A stretch of 64,000 bases of DNA. It comes from RBG-16-64-13 sp963718375 (GTDB taxonomy: Bacteria > Actinomycetota > Thermoleophilia > RBG-16-64-13). A model generated the notes under the pieces. That model worked only from the letters and a program-made list of their open reading frames with translations. It was not told the origin of the DNA and did not search any database. Made by a program: the position numbers and the translations under genes. Every line of letters begins with the position of its first letter. The first letter of the stretch is position 1. Shown piece after piece: positions 16,957-26,000 of this stretch. Where the stretch lies: contig CAVQZD010000005.1 in NCBI GenBank assembly GCA_963718375.1, positions 1,240,001 through 1,304,000 of the forward strand, in the 5' to 3' direction.

Positions 16957-18636
16957 TTATTTGTCGCCGAAGCAGTAGAAGTAGCCGTCCCGGCTGCCCA
17001 GGTAGATATAGCCCTTCCACACCGCTGGTGCAGACTCCAGAGCGCCCTTGCTGACTGCCAGCGACCAGACCGCGGGCGGGTCGACGCGCGTGTCGCTGAC
17101 ATCCCAGGCGTGCAGGACACCGTAGGTATCGCCCACTATCAGGGTCTTGTCCACGACCGCGCAGCTGGCCCAGTCGTGGTAGCTGAGACTCTTGGTCCAG
17201 ACCACCTCGCCTGTGGCTCGGTCGACACCGAGCAGAGACCCGTTGTGCGTCGACACATAGAGCATGTCTTTGTAGAGCGTAGGCGTGGCCCAAATACCGG
17301 ACTCACCACCGCTTAGCTTGGTCACAGGCACCGACCATACGATCGGGTTCTCCTCTGTGCCGGCCTTGCGAGGGTCGAGCTTGATCAACTGTCCCACGTC
17401 CTTGGACCGCTGCGTGGCGGTGCTTGACTGGCGCTCGTTGTCGCTGTGTTGGCTAACGTAGATGTAGCCCTGCTCGTCGGCCACGATCGAGGAATCGCTG
17501 TCCTCACCCGTCCAGTACTGGAACAGGACGGGGTAGGCACTGGCTCCCGTGGCCGGCTTCTCGCCCGGCGCGAGCTCTTTGAGCGTCGCGCTCACGTCCA
17601 GGCAGGTCACGAGTCCGCCCGAGTTGGTGAAGTACAAGCGGTCGCCCACCAGGCAGGGAGAGTTCTCGATACCCACATCCTTACTGCCGATGTTGGCTAT
17701 GAGGTCCTGGTTCCAACCCTTGAAGTCGAGGACGATCTCAGGAGCGACGGTCACCTTGCCGTTGGCGTCGTACCCCCGGTTGAGCTTCAAGATATAGAAG
17801 TGGCCGTTCTCGCCGCCCTCGAACGCGTAGTCGTTGCGGATCAGAACGCTGGAGTCCCAGTCATCGTTCCAGATGCCTTCCGGAAGCGCGTCGGAGTCAA
17901 GGCTGAAGAGTTCGGTGGGATCGCCCCGGTCGATGGCGATGATGCGCCACTTGTTGTCACGACAGCCCATGTAGATGAGCGGATAGCCATCCGGGTCGGC
18001 CACCACCGAGCCCTTGAAGATGTCTTTGCCGACGAAGTCCGGCAGCAATCTCGTGCCTGTGCTGGCATCGAGGAAGTGGATCTTGTAGTCGTAAGCTCCG
18101 AACACGACCCAGGTCTTGCCGTCCCGCTCGAAGATGCAGGGCTGCCCTGTCCAGCCAGTGCCGGTCCAGGTCGTCGTGCTGCCCAGGTTGGTGGAGGTTC
18201 CCTTCATGGGCCCGAACTTCCACATGATCGAGGGGTTGCTGGGCACGGGGCCTTGGCCGTAGTAGGTGCGGGACATGTTGCCCCTGAAGCAGGTGAGACC
18301 CTCGAATTTGGTCTGGATAGGACCGTAGAAAGTGCCTGCGACGCGCGTGTCTCCCGGCTCGGTAGGGTCGTACTCGGCTATGGTGGTGTTGGGACTCGAG
18401 GCCAGCGTCGTAGTCGTGCTCTCTGTTGAGGTGGTGGTCGGAGCCTCGGTGGTGGTCGGAGCCTCGGTGGTCCCAGTCGCGGAAGTCGACCCCGAGGCGT
18501 CGTGGAAGCCGAGCAACACCACCGCCACGACGGCGGCGATCACCACGACAATGGCTCCGGTGATCAGCAGCGCCTGCCGGCGGCGCTGCCTACGCCGCGC
18601 CTCGCCTTGGTACACGCTGTAAGGCTTGTGGTCCAA
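16957..18636 (-). CDS. Membrane-anchored PQQ-like beta-propeller protein
   Basis: 559 residues from a TTG that follows the upstream stop by 4 bases. A cytoplasmic basic N-terminus (to ~21) and a membrane segment (~22-44, ITGAIVVVIAAVVAVVLLGF) lead to a Thr/Ser/Glu/Pro-rich linker (~47-90). The rest is repeated PQQ-type propeller blades, for example GVDRATGEVVWTKSL, KGYIYLGSRDGYFYCF and DKTLIVGDTYGVLHAW. Residues for cofactor binding and a dehydrogenase active site are not evident, so a non-enzymatic scaffold or binding protein outside the membrane is more likely. An asymmetric count of blades would need modelling. Confidence 0.8.
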   Translation of the reverse strand: MDHKPYSVYQGEARRRQRRRQALLITGAIVVVIAAVVAVVLLGFHDASGSTSATGTTEAPTTTEAPTTTSTESTTTTLASSPNTTIAEYDPTEPGDTRVAGTFYGPIQTKFEGLTCFRGNMSRTYYGQGPVPSNPSIMWKFGPMKGTSTNLGSTTTWTGTGWTGQPCIFERDGKTWVVFGAYDYKIHFLDASTGTRLLPDFVGKDIFKGSVVADPDGYPLIYMGCRDNKWRIIAIDRGDPTELFSLDSDALPEGIWNDDWDSSVLIRNDYAFEGGENGHFYILKLNRGYDANGKVTVAPEIVLDFKGWNQDLIANIGSKDVGIENSPCLVGDRLYFTNSGGLVTCLDVSATLKELAPGEKPATGASAYPVLFQYWTGEDSDSSIVADEQGYIYVSQHSDNERQSSTATQRSKDVGQLIKLDPRKAGTEENPIVWSVPVTKLSGGESGIWATPTLYKDMLYVSTHNGSLLGVDRATGEVVWTKSLSYHDWASCAVVDKTLIVGDTYGVLHAWDVSDTRVDPPAVWSLAVSKGALESAPAVWKGYIYLGSRDGYFYCFGDK

Positions 18637-18640
18637 GTAG

Positions 18641-19126
18641 CTAGTCTCTCGCCAGGTCCAGAGTCTGGCGACCGAACACCGTACAGGTATTGTCAGTCAG
18701 GGCCACTTTGTCGGCCTCCACACGGTAGATTCCGGTGTCGGTCACGCGGGCGGCCAAGCCGGGATCGCTGAGTATGTCTTTGACAAACGGAAAGCGCGCC
18801 AAGTAGCGGGCGAGCGCGCCCGTCTTGGCCGCCCCGGTGAGCAGGTCTGCCCTTCCCCAGAGCTGCACGCCTTGGATCTCGCGCCAATCCTCGTATTGCT
18901 CGCTCACGGTCACTGCCACCCGTGCCTCTCTGCCGATTTGTTGCCCGTGCACACTGGACTTCTGGCTGAGGAATATCAGCCGCATCCGGTCGTCCATCAC
19001 ATAGAAGACATTGGCTCCATGGGGCTCGTTCCCTGCGGGTCCCGCCGTGGCGATGCTCATCACGTGACGGCTGCTCAGATACTCGAACACCCGAGCGCGC
19101 AACTCACCTGGTTCGTGGGCCTTCAT
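18641..19126 (-). CDS. Pyridoxamine-phosphate-oxidase-like split-barrel protein
   Basis: 161 residues from the ATG at 19126, which has GGGAGGGTGAGG directly upstream and overlaps the ubiX-like stop by 23 bases; a longer in-frame start at 19213 would lie well inside that gene. The sequence follows the FMN-binding split-barrel pattern: LSSRHVMSIATAGPAGNEPH at ~18-37, then NVFYVMDDRMRLIFLS and VAVTVSEQYEDWREIQGVQL. Members reduce or bind flavins, F420 or haem-like cofactors, and the substrate cannot be read from sequence. Placed directly after a UbiX-like gene, it may use or handle a flavin. Confidence 0.78.
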   Translation of the reverse strand: MKAHEPGELRARVFEYLSSRHVMSIATAGPAGNEPHGANVFYVMDDRMRLIFLSQKSSVHGQQIGREARVAVTVSEQYEDWREIQGVQLWGRADLLTGAAKTGALARYLARFPFVKDILSDPGLAARVTDTGIYRVEADKVALTDNTCTVFGRQTLDLARD

Positions 19127-19694
19127 CCTCACCCTCCCAGCGCCGATAGAGACCGTGCTCCACGCCGAACTGATCCAGGATCTTGCCCACTGTGTGATCC
19201 ACGATATCCCCAAGGCTTTGCGGTCCTTGATAGAAGCCGGGCATAGGGGGCAGGATCACGGCACCATACTCGGTGACGGTGGTCATCAGACGCAGGTGGC
19301 CCAGATGGAGTGGCGTCTCTCTGACGGCCAGCACCAGGCGGCGTCTCTCTTTAAGGGCCACGTCCGCGGCTCTCACCAGCAGGGTGTCGGCGTAGCAGTG
19401 CGCGATGCTCGAAAGAGTCTTGATAGAACAGGGCGCCACCACCATGCCCATGCTCAGGAAGGAGCCCGAGGCAATGGATGCCTCAAGATCGTCGTTGGCG
19501 TAGGCGCGATCGGCCAGTGCTGCGACCGCCTCAGGGGCGCGGCCCATCTCCAGTTCGATGACACGCCCGGCCGTCTCAGTCATGACCAGATGGGTCTCGA
19601 CGGCCGTGTCGCGAAGGACCTCGAGCAGACGGACTCCGTAGACCGCCCCTGAGGCTCCTGTGATGCCGATGATCAGCCGTGCGGGAGCAGACAT
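19104..19694 (-). CDS. ubiX: UbiX-family flavin prenyltransferase
   Basis: 196 residues from the ATG at 19694, with GAAGGGAG 10 bases upstream. The N-terminus LIIGITGASGAVYGVRLLEV is the flavin-binding loop of UbiX/Pad1, and SMGMVVAPCSIKTLSSIAH carries the conserved PCS/T-K-T-L motif. The C-terminal MPGFYQGPQSLGDIVDHTVG block is also family-typical. UbiX joins dimethylallyl phosphate to reduced FMN to make prenylated FMN, the cofactor of UbiD-type decarboxylases. No ubiD is in the window. In an anaerobe such a decarboxylase could act on aromatic acids, which would fit the nearby reductase-activating genes (inference). Confidence 0.88.
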   Translation of the reverse strand: MSAPARLIIGITGASGAVYGVRLLEVLRDTAVETHLVMTETAGRVIELEMGRAPEAVAALADRAYANDDLEASIASGSFLSMGMVVAPCSIKTLSSIAHCYADTLLVRAADVALKERRRLVLAVRETPLHLGHLRLMTTVTEYGAVILPPMPGFYQGPQSLGDIVDHTVGKILDQFGVEHGLYRRWEGEDEGPRTR

Positions 19695-19856
19695 GTCGGC
19701 AACGCTCCCTTCATCTCGTGCGGCCGCTTTCTGTGCCCGCGCTATTTTACCAAGGGGCGACGGTGGGCAGTCGCGGCACATCCGCCGAAGGTGGTCGGTG
19801 CGGCGCACTGCCGACGCTCTATGACGTATGATGCGGGAGAAGGGAGGGATGAACCT

Positions 19857-20531
19857 ATGGGGGACCACCCGAAGGGCACGGGACTCGCGGCGCGGGCACA
19901 CGAGATCCTCACCCGGCTCAAAGTCGAGTACCCCGATGCCGGCATCGTCCTCCGCTTCGATAGCGACTGGGAGCTGCTCGTGGCGGTCGTCCTTTCCGCA
20001 CAGAGCACCGACAAGATGGTGAACCAAGTCACCGCCGAGCTGTTCCGCAAGTATCCGACCATCGAAGACTACGCCTCGGCGGACCTCTTGGAGTTCGAAG
20101 CCGACATCCACTCCACCGGCTTCTTTCGCAACAAGGCCAAGCACGTCATAGCCGCCGCCCAGAAGATCCTGTCCGACTACGGCGGCGAAGTGCCGACCAG
20201 CATGGCTGATCTGCTGACCCTACCGGGGGTGGCCCGTAAGACCGCAAACGTCGTGCTGGGTAACGCTGCTCCCGAAGCCTATGCCACGGACCCGGATGCC
20301 GGCATCGCCGTAGACACGCACGTTCACAGGCTCAGCAGGCGTTTGGGGCTCGCCGTATCCGACGACCCGGTCAAGATCGAGAGGGAACTCATGGCCATCA
20401 TCCCCAGGAGTGACTGGTTCAAGACCACGTACCTCTTGATCGAACACGGGCGCGCGGTCTGCGACGCGAAGCGCCCCCGCTGCGGGGACTGCGTGCTGCA
20501 GGACATCTGCCCCTCGGCCTTCAAGGTCTGA
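19857..20531 (+). CDS. nth: Endonuclease III
   Basis: 224 residues from the ATG at 19857, which has GGAGGG about 8 bases upstream; in-frame starts from 19791 lack this. The HhH-GPD fold is clear: the helix-hairpin-helix with catalytic Lys in LLTLPGVARKTANVVL, and the catalytic Asp in IAVDTHVHRLSRRLGL. The C-terminal 4Fe-4S loop has the exact spacing C-x6-C-x2-C-x5-C (CDAKRPRCGDCVLQDIC). The enzyme removes oxidised pyrimidines and nicks the abasic site in base excision repair. TATGAT at 19827-19832 could be its -10 box. Confidence 0.95.
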   Translation: MGDHPKGTGLAARAHEILTRLKVEYPDAGIVLRFDSDWELLVAVVLSAQSTDKMVNQVTAELFRKYPTIEDYASADLLEFEADIHSTGFFRNKAKHVIAAAQKILSDYGGEVPTSMADLLTLPGVARKTANVVLGNAAPEAYATDPDAGIAVDTHVHRLSRRLGLAVSDDPVKIERELMAIIPRSDWFKTTYLLIEHGRAVCDAKRPRCGDCVLQDICPSAFKV

Positions 20532-20607
20532 AGCGCAGCCGCATGTTGACGCCCATTTCGGCTGCCTATACCATCGCACAGCACAGGCCGACTAGGAGGT
20601 CGAGCAT

Positions 20608-21558
20608 ATGACAAAGGGACCATCCCGCAAGGACGCCGATAGCCCCAGCAGAGAGCACGTGAGCGCCTTCCCTTCGGCCCGAGAGGACCGGCGCCACGCG
20701 AGCCTCGACCGGCAGACCGCGCAGACGCGTTCGGCCTCCTACAAGCTGGGTTATGCGGACCTCGACTTCATGATGCGGGACGAGCTGCGGTCGGCCCGCC
20801 TGCAGCTCGAGTACCTCAAGCCTGAGATCATCCAGCGCGAGCGAGGCATCACTCACACGGTGGTCATATTCGGCAGCGCGCGGGTGCCCGCACCTGAAGA
20901 CGCGGCGGCCATGTTGGAGGAAGCCGAGAGGGCAGCGGCAGAGGCCCCCGATGACCCCGAGGCGGCCCACCGGGCCAAGACCGCCCGCGCTCTGGCAGAC
21001 AAGGTACATTACTACGAAGAGGCCCGCCGCCTCACGCAGCTCATATCGGCGCCCTTCGGCGACCGTAAGCTGAACGCGGCCCGTGGCCTACCGACACCCC
21101 GCCATCGAGTGGTCGTGGTCACGGGAGGCGGCCCTGGGATGATGGAAGCCGCCAACCGCGGCGCCCACGACGTCGGCGCCGACACGATGGGCCTGAACAT
21201 CGTCCTACCTTTCGAGCAGAGCCCCAACGTGTACATCACTCCTCACCTCTGCTTCAACTTCCACTACTTCGCTCTCAGAAAGCTGCACTTCATGATGCGA
21301 GCGAAGGCCCTGGTTGTGTTTCCGGGTGGATATGGCACCCTGGACGAGCTGTTCGAGGTCCTTTGCCTCATCCAGACCCGCAAGATCAAGCCCATCCCCG
21401 TGCTGCTCTTCGGCAAAGAATACTGGCAGCGCATCATCGACTTCCCCGCCATGGTTGACGAGGGCGTGATCGAACCGCGAGACCTGGAGATCATCTCCTT
21501 CGTGGAGTCGGCCGAGGAGGCCTGGCAGCTGCTGGAGCCGGCCCTCGAGGGGAACTAG
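20608..21558 (+). CDS. LOG-family nucleotide-binding protein
   Basis: 316 residues; the ATG has AGGAGG 8 bases upstream. Residues 1-80 are a charged extension. The Rossmann core follows, with VVVTGGGPGMMEAANRGAHD (~168-187) and FPGGYGTLDELFEVL (~237-251), the two LOG motifs. Small LOG proteins release cytokinin-like bases from nucleoside 5'-monophosphates, and others are pyrimidine/purine nucleosidases. The insertion between the first strand (VVIFGSARVPAP) and the GGG motif, here about 60 residues, is longer than in classic LOG and matches the larger bacterial subgroup of unknown substrate. TTGACG (20546) and TATACC (20567) upstream are a possible promoter, but with only 15 bases between. Confidence 0.85.
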   Translation: MTKGPSRKDADSPSREHVSAFPSAREDRRHASLDRQTAQTRSASYKLGYADLDFMMRDELRSARLQLEYLKPEIIQRERGITHTVVIFGSARVPAPEDAAAMLEEAERAAAEAPDDPEAAHRAKTARALADKVHYYEEARRLTQLISAPFGDRKLNAARGLPTPRHRVVVVTGGGPGMMEAANRGAHDVGADTMGLNIVLPFEQSPNVYITPHLCFNFHYFALRKLHFMMRAKALVVFPGGYGTLDELFEVLCLIQTRKIKPIPVLLFGKEYWQRIIDFPAMVDEGVIEPRDLEIISFVESAEEAWQLLEPALEGN

Positions 21559-21699
21559 GGGAGGGCAAGTAGTCACGCGACCGTCAATGGCGGCTCAGCC
21601 GGTACCTTATGCTATGCTTGCTCACAGCGATATGGACACGCTTGACGATTCCTGCAGTCTCCCAGTATCTGCCGTAGCCGGGCTCCGGGCCGGGCGCTA

Positions 21700-23028
21700 A
21701 TGAGCGATACAGCCGCGAAACTCATCGGTGTGGCCCTCCTGGTCGTGCTCAACGCCTTCTTCGTGGTGGCTGAGTTCGCCATAGTCAAGGTACGCGACAC
21801 TCGCGTGGCGGAACTCAAGGCCATGGGCAGCCGCCGGGCGGCGACAGCCGACCATATCGTGCACAATCTGGACGCTTATCTCTCGGCGACGCAGCTCGGC
21901 GTCACCGTGGCCAGCATGGGACTGGGTTGGCTGGGAGCCTCGACCATCTCGGGGCTGTTCGGCGTCGACATCAACCCGGTGTTAGCCGGAGCCATCGCCT
22001 TCGGAGTAGTGACCTTCATCACTATCATCTTCGGCGAGTTGGTACCCAAGTCGGTGGCGATACGCAAGGCGGAGCGCGCTGCTCTGTTTGTGGCCGTGCC
22101 TCTGCACTGGTTCTACTTGATCACCAGGCCCATCACCTGGCTCATGTACATCACCGCCGCGGGCGTCCTTCGAGTGTTCCACATCACCCCCGCCTCCGAG
22201 CGCGACTTGGCCCACTCCGAAGAGGAACTCCGCATGATCATCGAGGCCAGCCAGGAGGTCGGACACATCGACGAGGTCGAGCAGACGCTCATGCGCAGGG
22301 CGCTGACTTTCGGCGATCAGACGGTGAGCGACATCATGGTACCCCGCACCGAGATGGTAGCCCTGCCGACCACCATGATGGTAGAAGACGCCATCGCCGA
22401 GGTGGCCGAGACGAATCACACCCGCTACCCCGCTTACGAAGAGGACGTCGACAACATCGTGGGCTACATCCACGTCAAGGACCTGTACCGGGCGCCGCTC
22501 GACGCCAGCCTGCGGCGCCTGCTGCGCCCGATAGGCTTCATCGCCGAGTCCTCCAACATCGAGCTGGCCCTTCACCGCTTTCAAAGCACTCGGACCCCGC
22601 TCGCCCTGGTGGTGGATGAGCACGGGGGTACGGCCGGCATAGTGACCATCCAGGACGTAGTCGAGCAGTTGATAGGTGAAGTCCAAGACGAGTTCGACCA
22701 AGAGGACCCCGACGTCCATCAGATCGACGGCGACAGCTACTCGGTCGATGGCGCCGCCCGAATGGATGAACTCGAGGAGGCCTTGGAGCTCAAGTTACCG
22801 GAGGAGGGCTTCCCAACCCTGGGCGGCCGGGTCTTCGAACAGTTGCAGCGCCGGCCTCGAGTGGGCGACGAGGTCCAACTGGGTAGTTACTTGGCCAAGG
22901 TCACCGAGGTGGACGGCATGAGGATCGGTCGGGTGCTGATGACTCGGGTCGAGTCGAGCGTCGCCGGCGCAGAGGAGCCGGGGCCCAAGCCGGATGCCAC
23001 TGGCTCCGCCGACGATATAGAGGACTGA
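21700..23028 (+). CDS. CNNM/CorC-type membrane protein (DUF21, CBS pair, CorC_HlyC)
   Basis: 442 residues. The DUF21 membrane domain (~1-190) starts at IGVALLVVLNAFFVVAEFAI. A CBS pair follows at ~210-335 (VSDIMVPRTEMVALP; LVVDEHGGTAGIVTIQDVVE), then a CorC_HlyC domain at ~345-430. Proteins of this kind (older name: hemolysin-like) are linked to magnesium or cobalt efflux, with the CBS pair sensing nucleotides. The ATG has no obvious Shine-Dalgarno. The stop TGA shares one base with the ATG of the next gene (TGATG), so translation of the PPDK-like protein is probably coupled. Confidence 0.87.
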   Translation: MSDTAAKLIGVALLVVLNAFFVVAEFAIVKVRDTRVAELKAMGSRRAATADHIVHNLDAYLSATQLGVTVASMGLGWLGASTISGLFGVDINPVLAGAIAFGVVTFITIIFGELVPKSVAIRKAERAALFVAVPLHWFYLITRPITWLMYITAAGVLRVFHITPASERDLAHSEEELRMIIEASQEVGHIDEVEQTLMRRALTFGDQTVSDIMVPRTEMVALPTTMMVEDAIAEVAETNHTRYPAYEEDVDNIVGYIHVKDLYRAPLDASLRRLLRPIGFIAESSNIELALHRFQSTRTPLALVVDEHGGTAGIVTIQDVVEQLIGEVQDEFDQEDPDVHQIDGDSYSVDGAARMDELEEALELKLPEEGFPTLGGRVFEQLQRRPRVGDEVQLGSYLAKVTEVDGMRIGRVLMTRVESSVAGAEEPGPKPDATGSADDIED

Positions 23029-26000
23029 TGAGCCCGGCTGAGTGCATCCTAGATTCTGACGCCCTACGGGCGAATATCGACGAGAACGCGAAGCCGGTGG
23101 TCATCCCGGACAAGTACCGGCTGCTCATCGATGCAGTCGACAGCTACCTGGGGGTAAGGCAGCCGCTCACCGACACGCTGAGCGAGTACTTTCACGCTCA
23201 CCGCAACGTCGATCTGCTCATCGATGGCTTTCAAGTCATCCTGCTCCGCAATTGGAGCTACTTTGAACGGTCGGAGAATCGGGCTAAAGCCTTCGCACTG
23301 CTGACTCGACTGATGGTCGACCTACTGGGCAGCTCGCTGACGAGCTCGCAGGCCTCACTGCTGGTGCGTCAGGTGCTGACTTGGTGCACGGCGGCACTGA
23401 CCGGCCCCTACCCCGACGAGTATGACAAGTCGCTGCGCGAGATAGCCGCCTGCCTGGCCCGTCTCGTCCCCGACCAGACTCTGGCGCTGCTTGAACGGGA
23501 CAGTCTGCTCCGCAATCTAGTGCGGGTGGCTGCCAAGCGCTCCAAGGTCGCGCAGGCCTTTGCGGAGGTCTTCAGGTCACTGCTGCTCACGGGATACGAG
23601 CGGGTGATCCAACGCCTATTGGTGACGGAGTGGGCCTTCTCGGACGAAGCGGAGCTTACCGACAGAGCAGCGGTCGCGGCCCGCTTCCCAGATCTGGCCC
23701 GCGACAAGGTGGGTGCCCTGGTCTCCAAGGGACGCGAAGCCACCATCGAGCAGTTGTCCACCGAGGAGTTGCCGACCTTCTCCAGCCTGATAGACGGAGC
23801 GATCGATCAAGTCTTTCACATCGACGATCTGGACGACCGTTTCGCTGTCTGTCTCTACTTCCTCAAGGATGACACTCTGGGCTACCGGCAGAACGAGGTG
23901 ATGATCGACCTCTTGGCGGTGGTGCGCCAGCTCATGGCTCCCGACAGCAAGATGGACGTGGACGTGGTCCTCAGCCGCTTGACCCGCTTCTTCAGAGCCC
24001 GCGACAACCAGTTCCTGCTAATGCGGTTCCAGTGCTACGAAGCCATCGGGGTCGCGATCGGAGAGGCCAGCAACGCCACGGCCGCCGACCATCTGATAGA
24101 GGACGTGCTGTACTGGAAGTTCCAGTACCCCGACATAGCCGGGGCCACGGACGAGTGGGAGACCGTGGTCAACCCCTTCCACCTGCCCAAGATCCGCTGC
24201 TGGATGCACATCATCGAGTCAAATCCGGCCCTCTACGAGAGACTGGCGGCAGCCCTGAACGTGCAGTTGAGGCTGGGCGGCGTCTACATCGCCGACACCG
24301 ACCTCTTCCAGCGAGACGTGACCCGATTCTTGAACGCCGACATAGAGCCCATCTACTTCGTAGCCAAGCAACTCCTCAGAGCCTTCCCCGTCTACTTCAA
24401 CGACGTCGGCGCCGAGGGCGAACTGAGAGCCGTCTCCACGGAGTTGGACGAGATCTGCACCCGGCGTGACTCGCTCATGCACTACTTGCGCAAGCAGTCT
24501 CACGCCGAGTCTTCGAACCGGCTGGTGGCCTTTTCGCGCGCGGTGCTCGGGTATTGGGTGACCCTTGATACATCTGGACTCCGGCCCTACCTGTCCACCA
24601 ATACCCTAGCCGCGGTCGAGGCGGAGCGCGAGTGGGCGGAAGGGCCTCACGAACTGCTCAGGGCCTTGCATCCGGTGCTCTGTGAGAAGGCCGAGGAAGA
24701 TCTCGACGGGCTGGCGAGTCCCGACGACCTGGTCGATTGCCTAGTCGACCTCTCCATCGCCGAGCTGGAGGAGGCGTTAGCAGCGCTCCCAGCCGTGGAG
24801 GATGCCGACCCTAGAGCCCCCAGGCGAGTCGTGCTCATGGTGCGCACTCATCAACTGCTGAGACAGAAATACACCCTGTCCGACGACGGCATCGGCCACG
24901 CGGTGGACCGAAATCTGCAACTCTCCGCGGCCACGCGCTCCTCCTTCAACAAGGCGCTTGCCCTATGGCAGACGCGGCCCACCCGAGGGACGAAGGAGCG
25001 GCTACTCGATTCGGCTCTGGACGTGCTGGAGGAGCTCAAGGCCATCGTGCTCAGCCCTGTCCGCTCCGCTGCTCTCGAGAACATCTACCAGAAGCGGCAC
25101 ATCGCTGCAGGCATCCCCTCCATGTACGGCACCTATGCTGAATCGAAGTTCGACGCTCTGGGACTATCCTTTAGAGCCGAGAACTTGGTGGGCCGATTGC
25201 TTGAGGACATCGTCGTCGAGGGCGTCGGGCCCTATCTCACCCGCGACTCTCTGCGCAGGATGGCCTCCACCATCCGCCGGTTCGAGCGGGCCCTGTCCAC
25301 GGACGGGGTGGAGTCGCGCAACCTGGCAGCCAACATCCGTCTGCTCGAGTCCAGCTTCAAGAGCCAGAACTTCACGTTTCACCAGTACCACAACGTCTTT
25401 CAGTTCATCGCGGCTTCGGTCGCGGAGATGTCCCGCAACTCGGTGCTCAGCCACGATCAGGTGCTCCATACCGTCCTCGACCACGATCGGCGCCAATGCG
25501 AGCTCCGTAACATGTCCTTGGACGCCGTCGCGGAGATGGTGCTGCGCGAGGTCTTGGTCTCGGCCCTGGGTATGCAGACTCTCGACCGCTATGTCTCGGC
25601 GACGCTGCACCAGATGGCCACGCTCACAGGGCGGCTGGGCAACTCTGCCCTGACCCGCATGATGAACTATGACCCGGAGCGTCTGGTCTCCCACATCTAT
25701 GGCGCCACCGTCGGCACCGACGACCAGATGATGCTCGGCTTCAAGGGACTGGGATTGAAGCAGATGGCGTCGTACGGCCACCAGGTGCCCCCGGGCTTTA
25801 TCCTGACGACCGAACTGTTCAGTGCGATGCCGGCCATGTCCTACAGACCGCTCTTCGACGACGCCTTGAAGCGGCTGGACACCTCCATCGCGCGTCTGCA
25901 GAAGGACACCGGCCTCCGGCTCGGCGATCCAAACAAGCTGCTCACTCTGTCCATCAGGTCCGGGGCGGCCATATCCCTGCCCGGGTTGATGACCACCTTC

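Noticed and set aside
17446..18429. Plus-strand ORF (327 codons) antisense to the beta-propeller gene
   Set aside because: No recognisable domain; propeller repeats are clear on the other strand.
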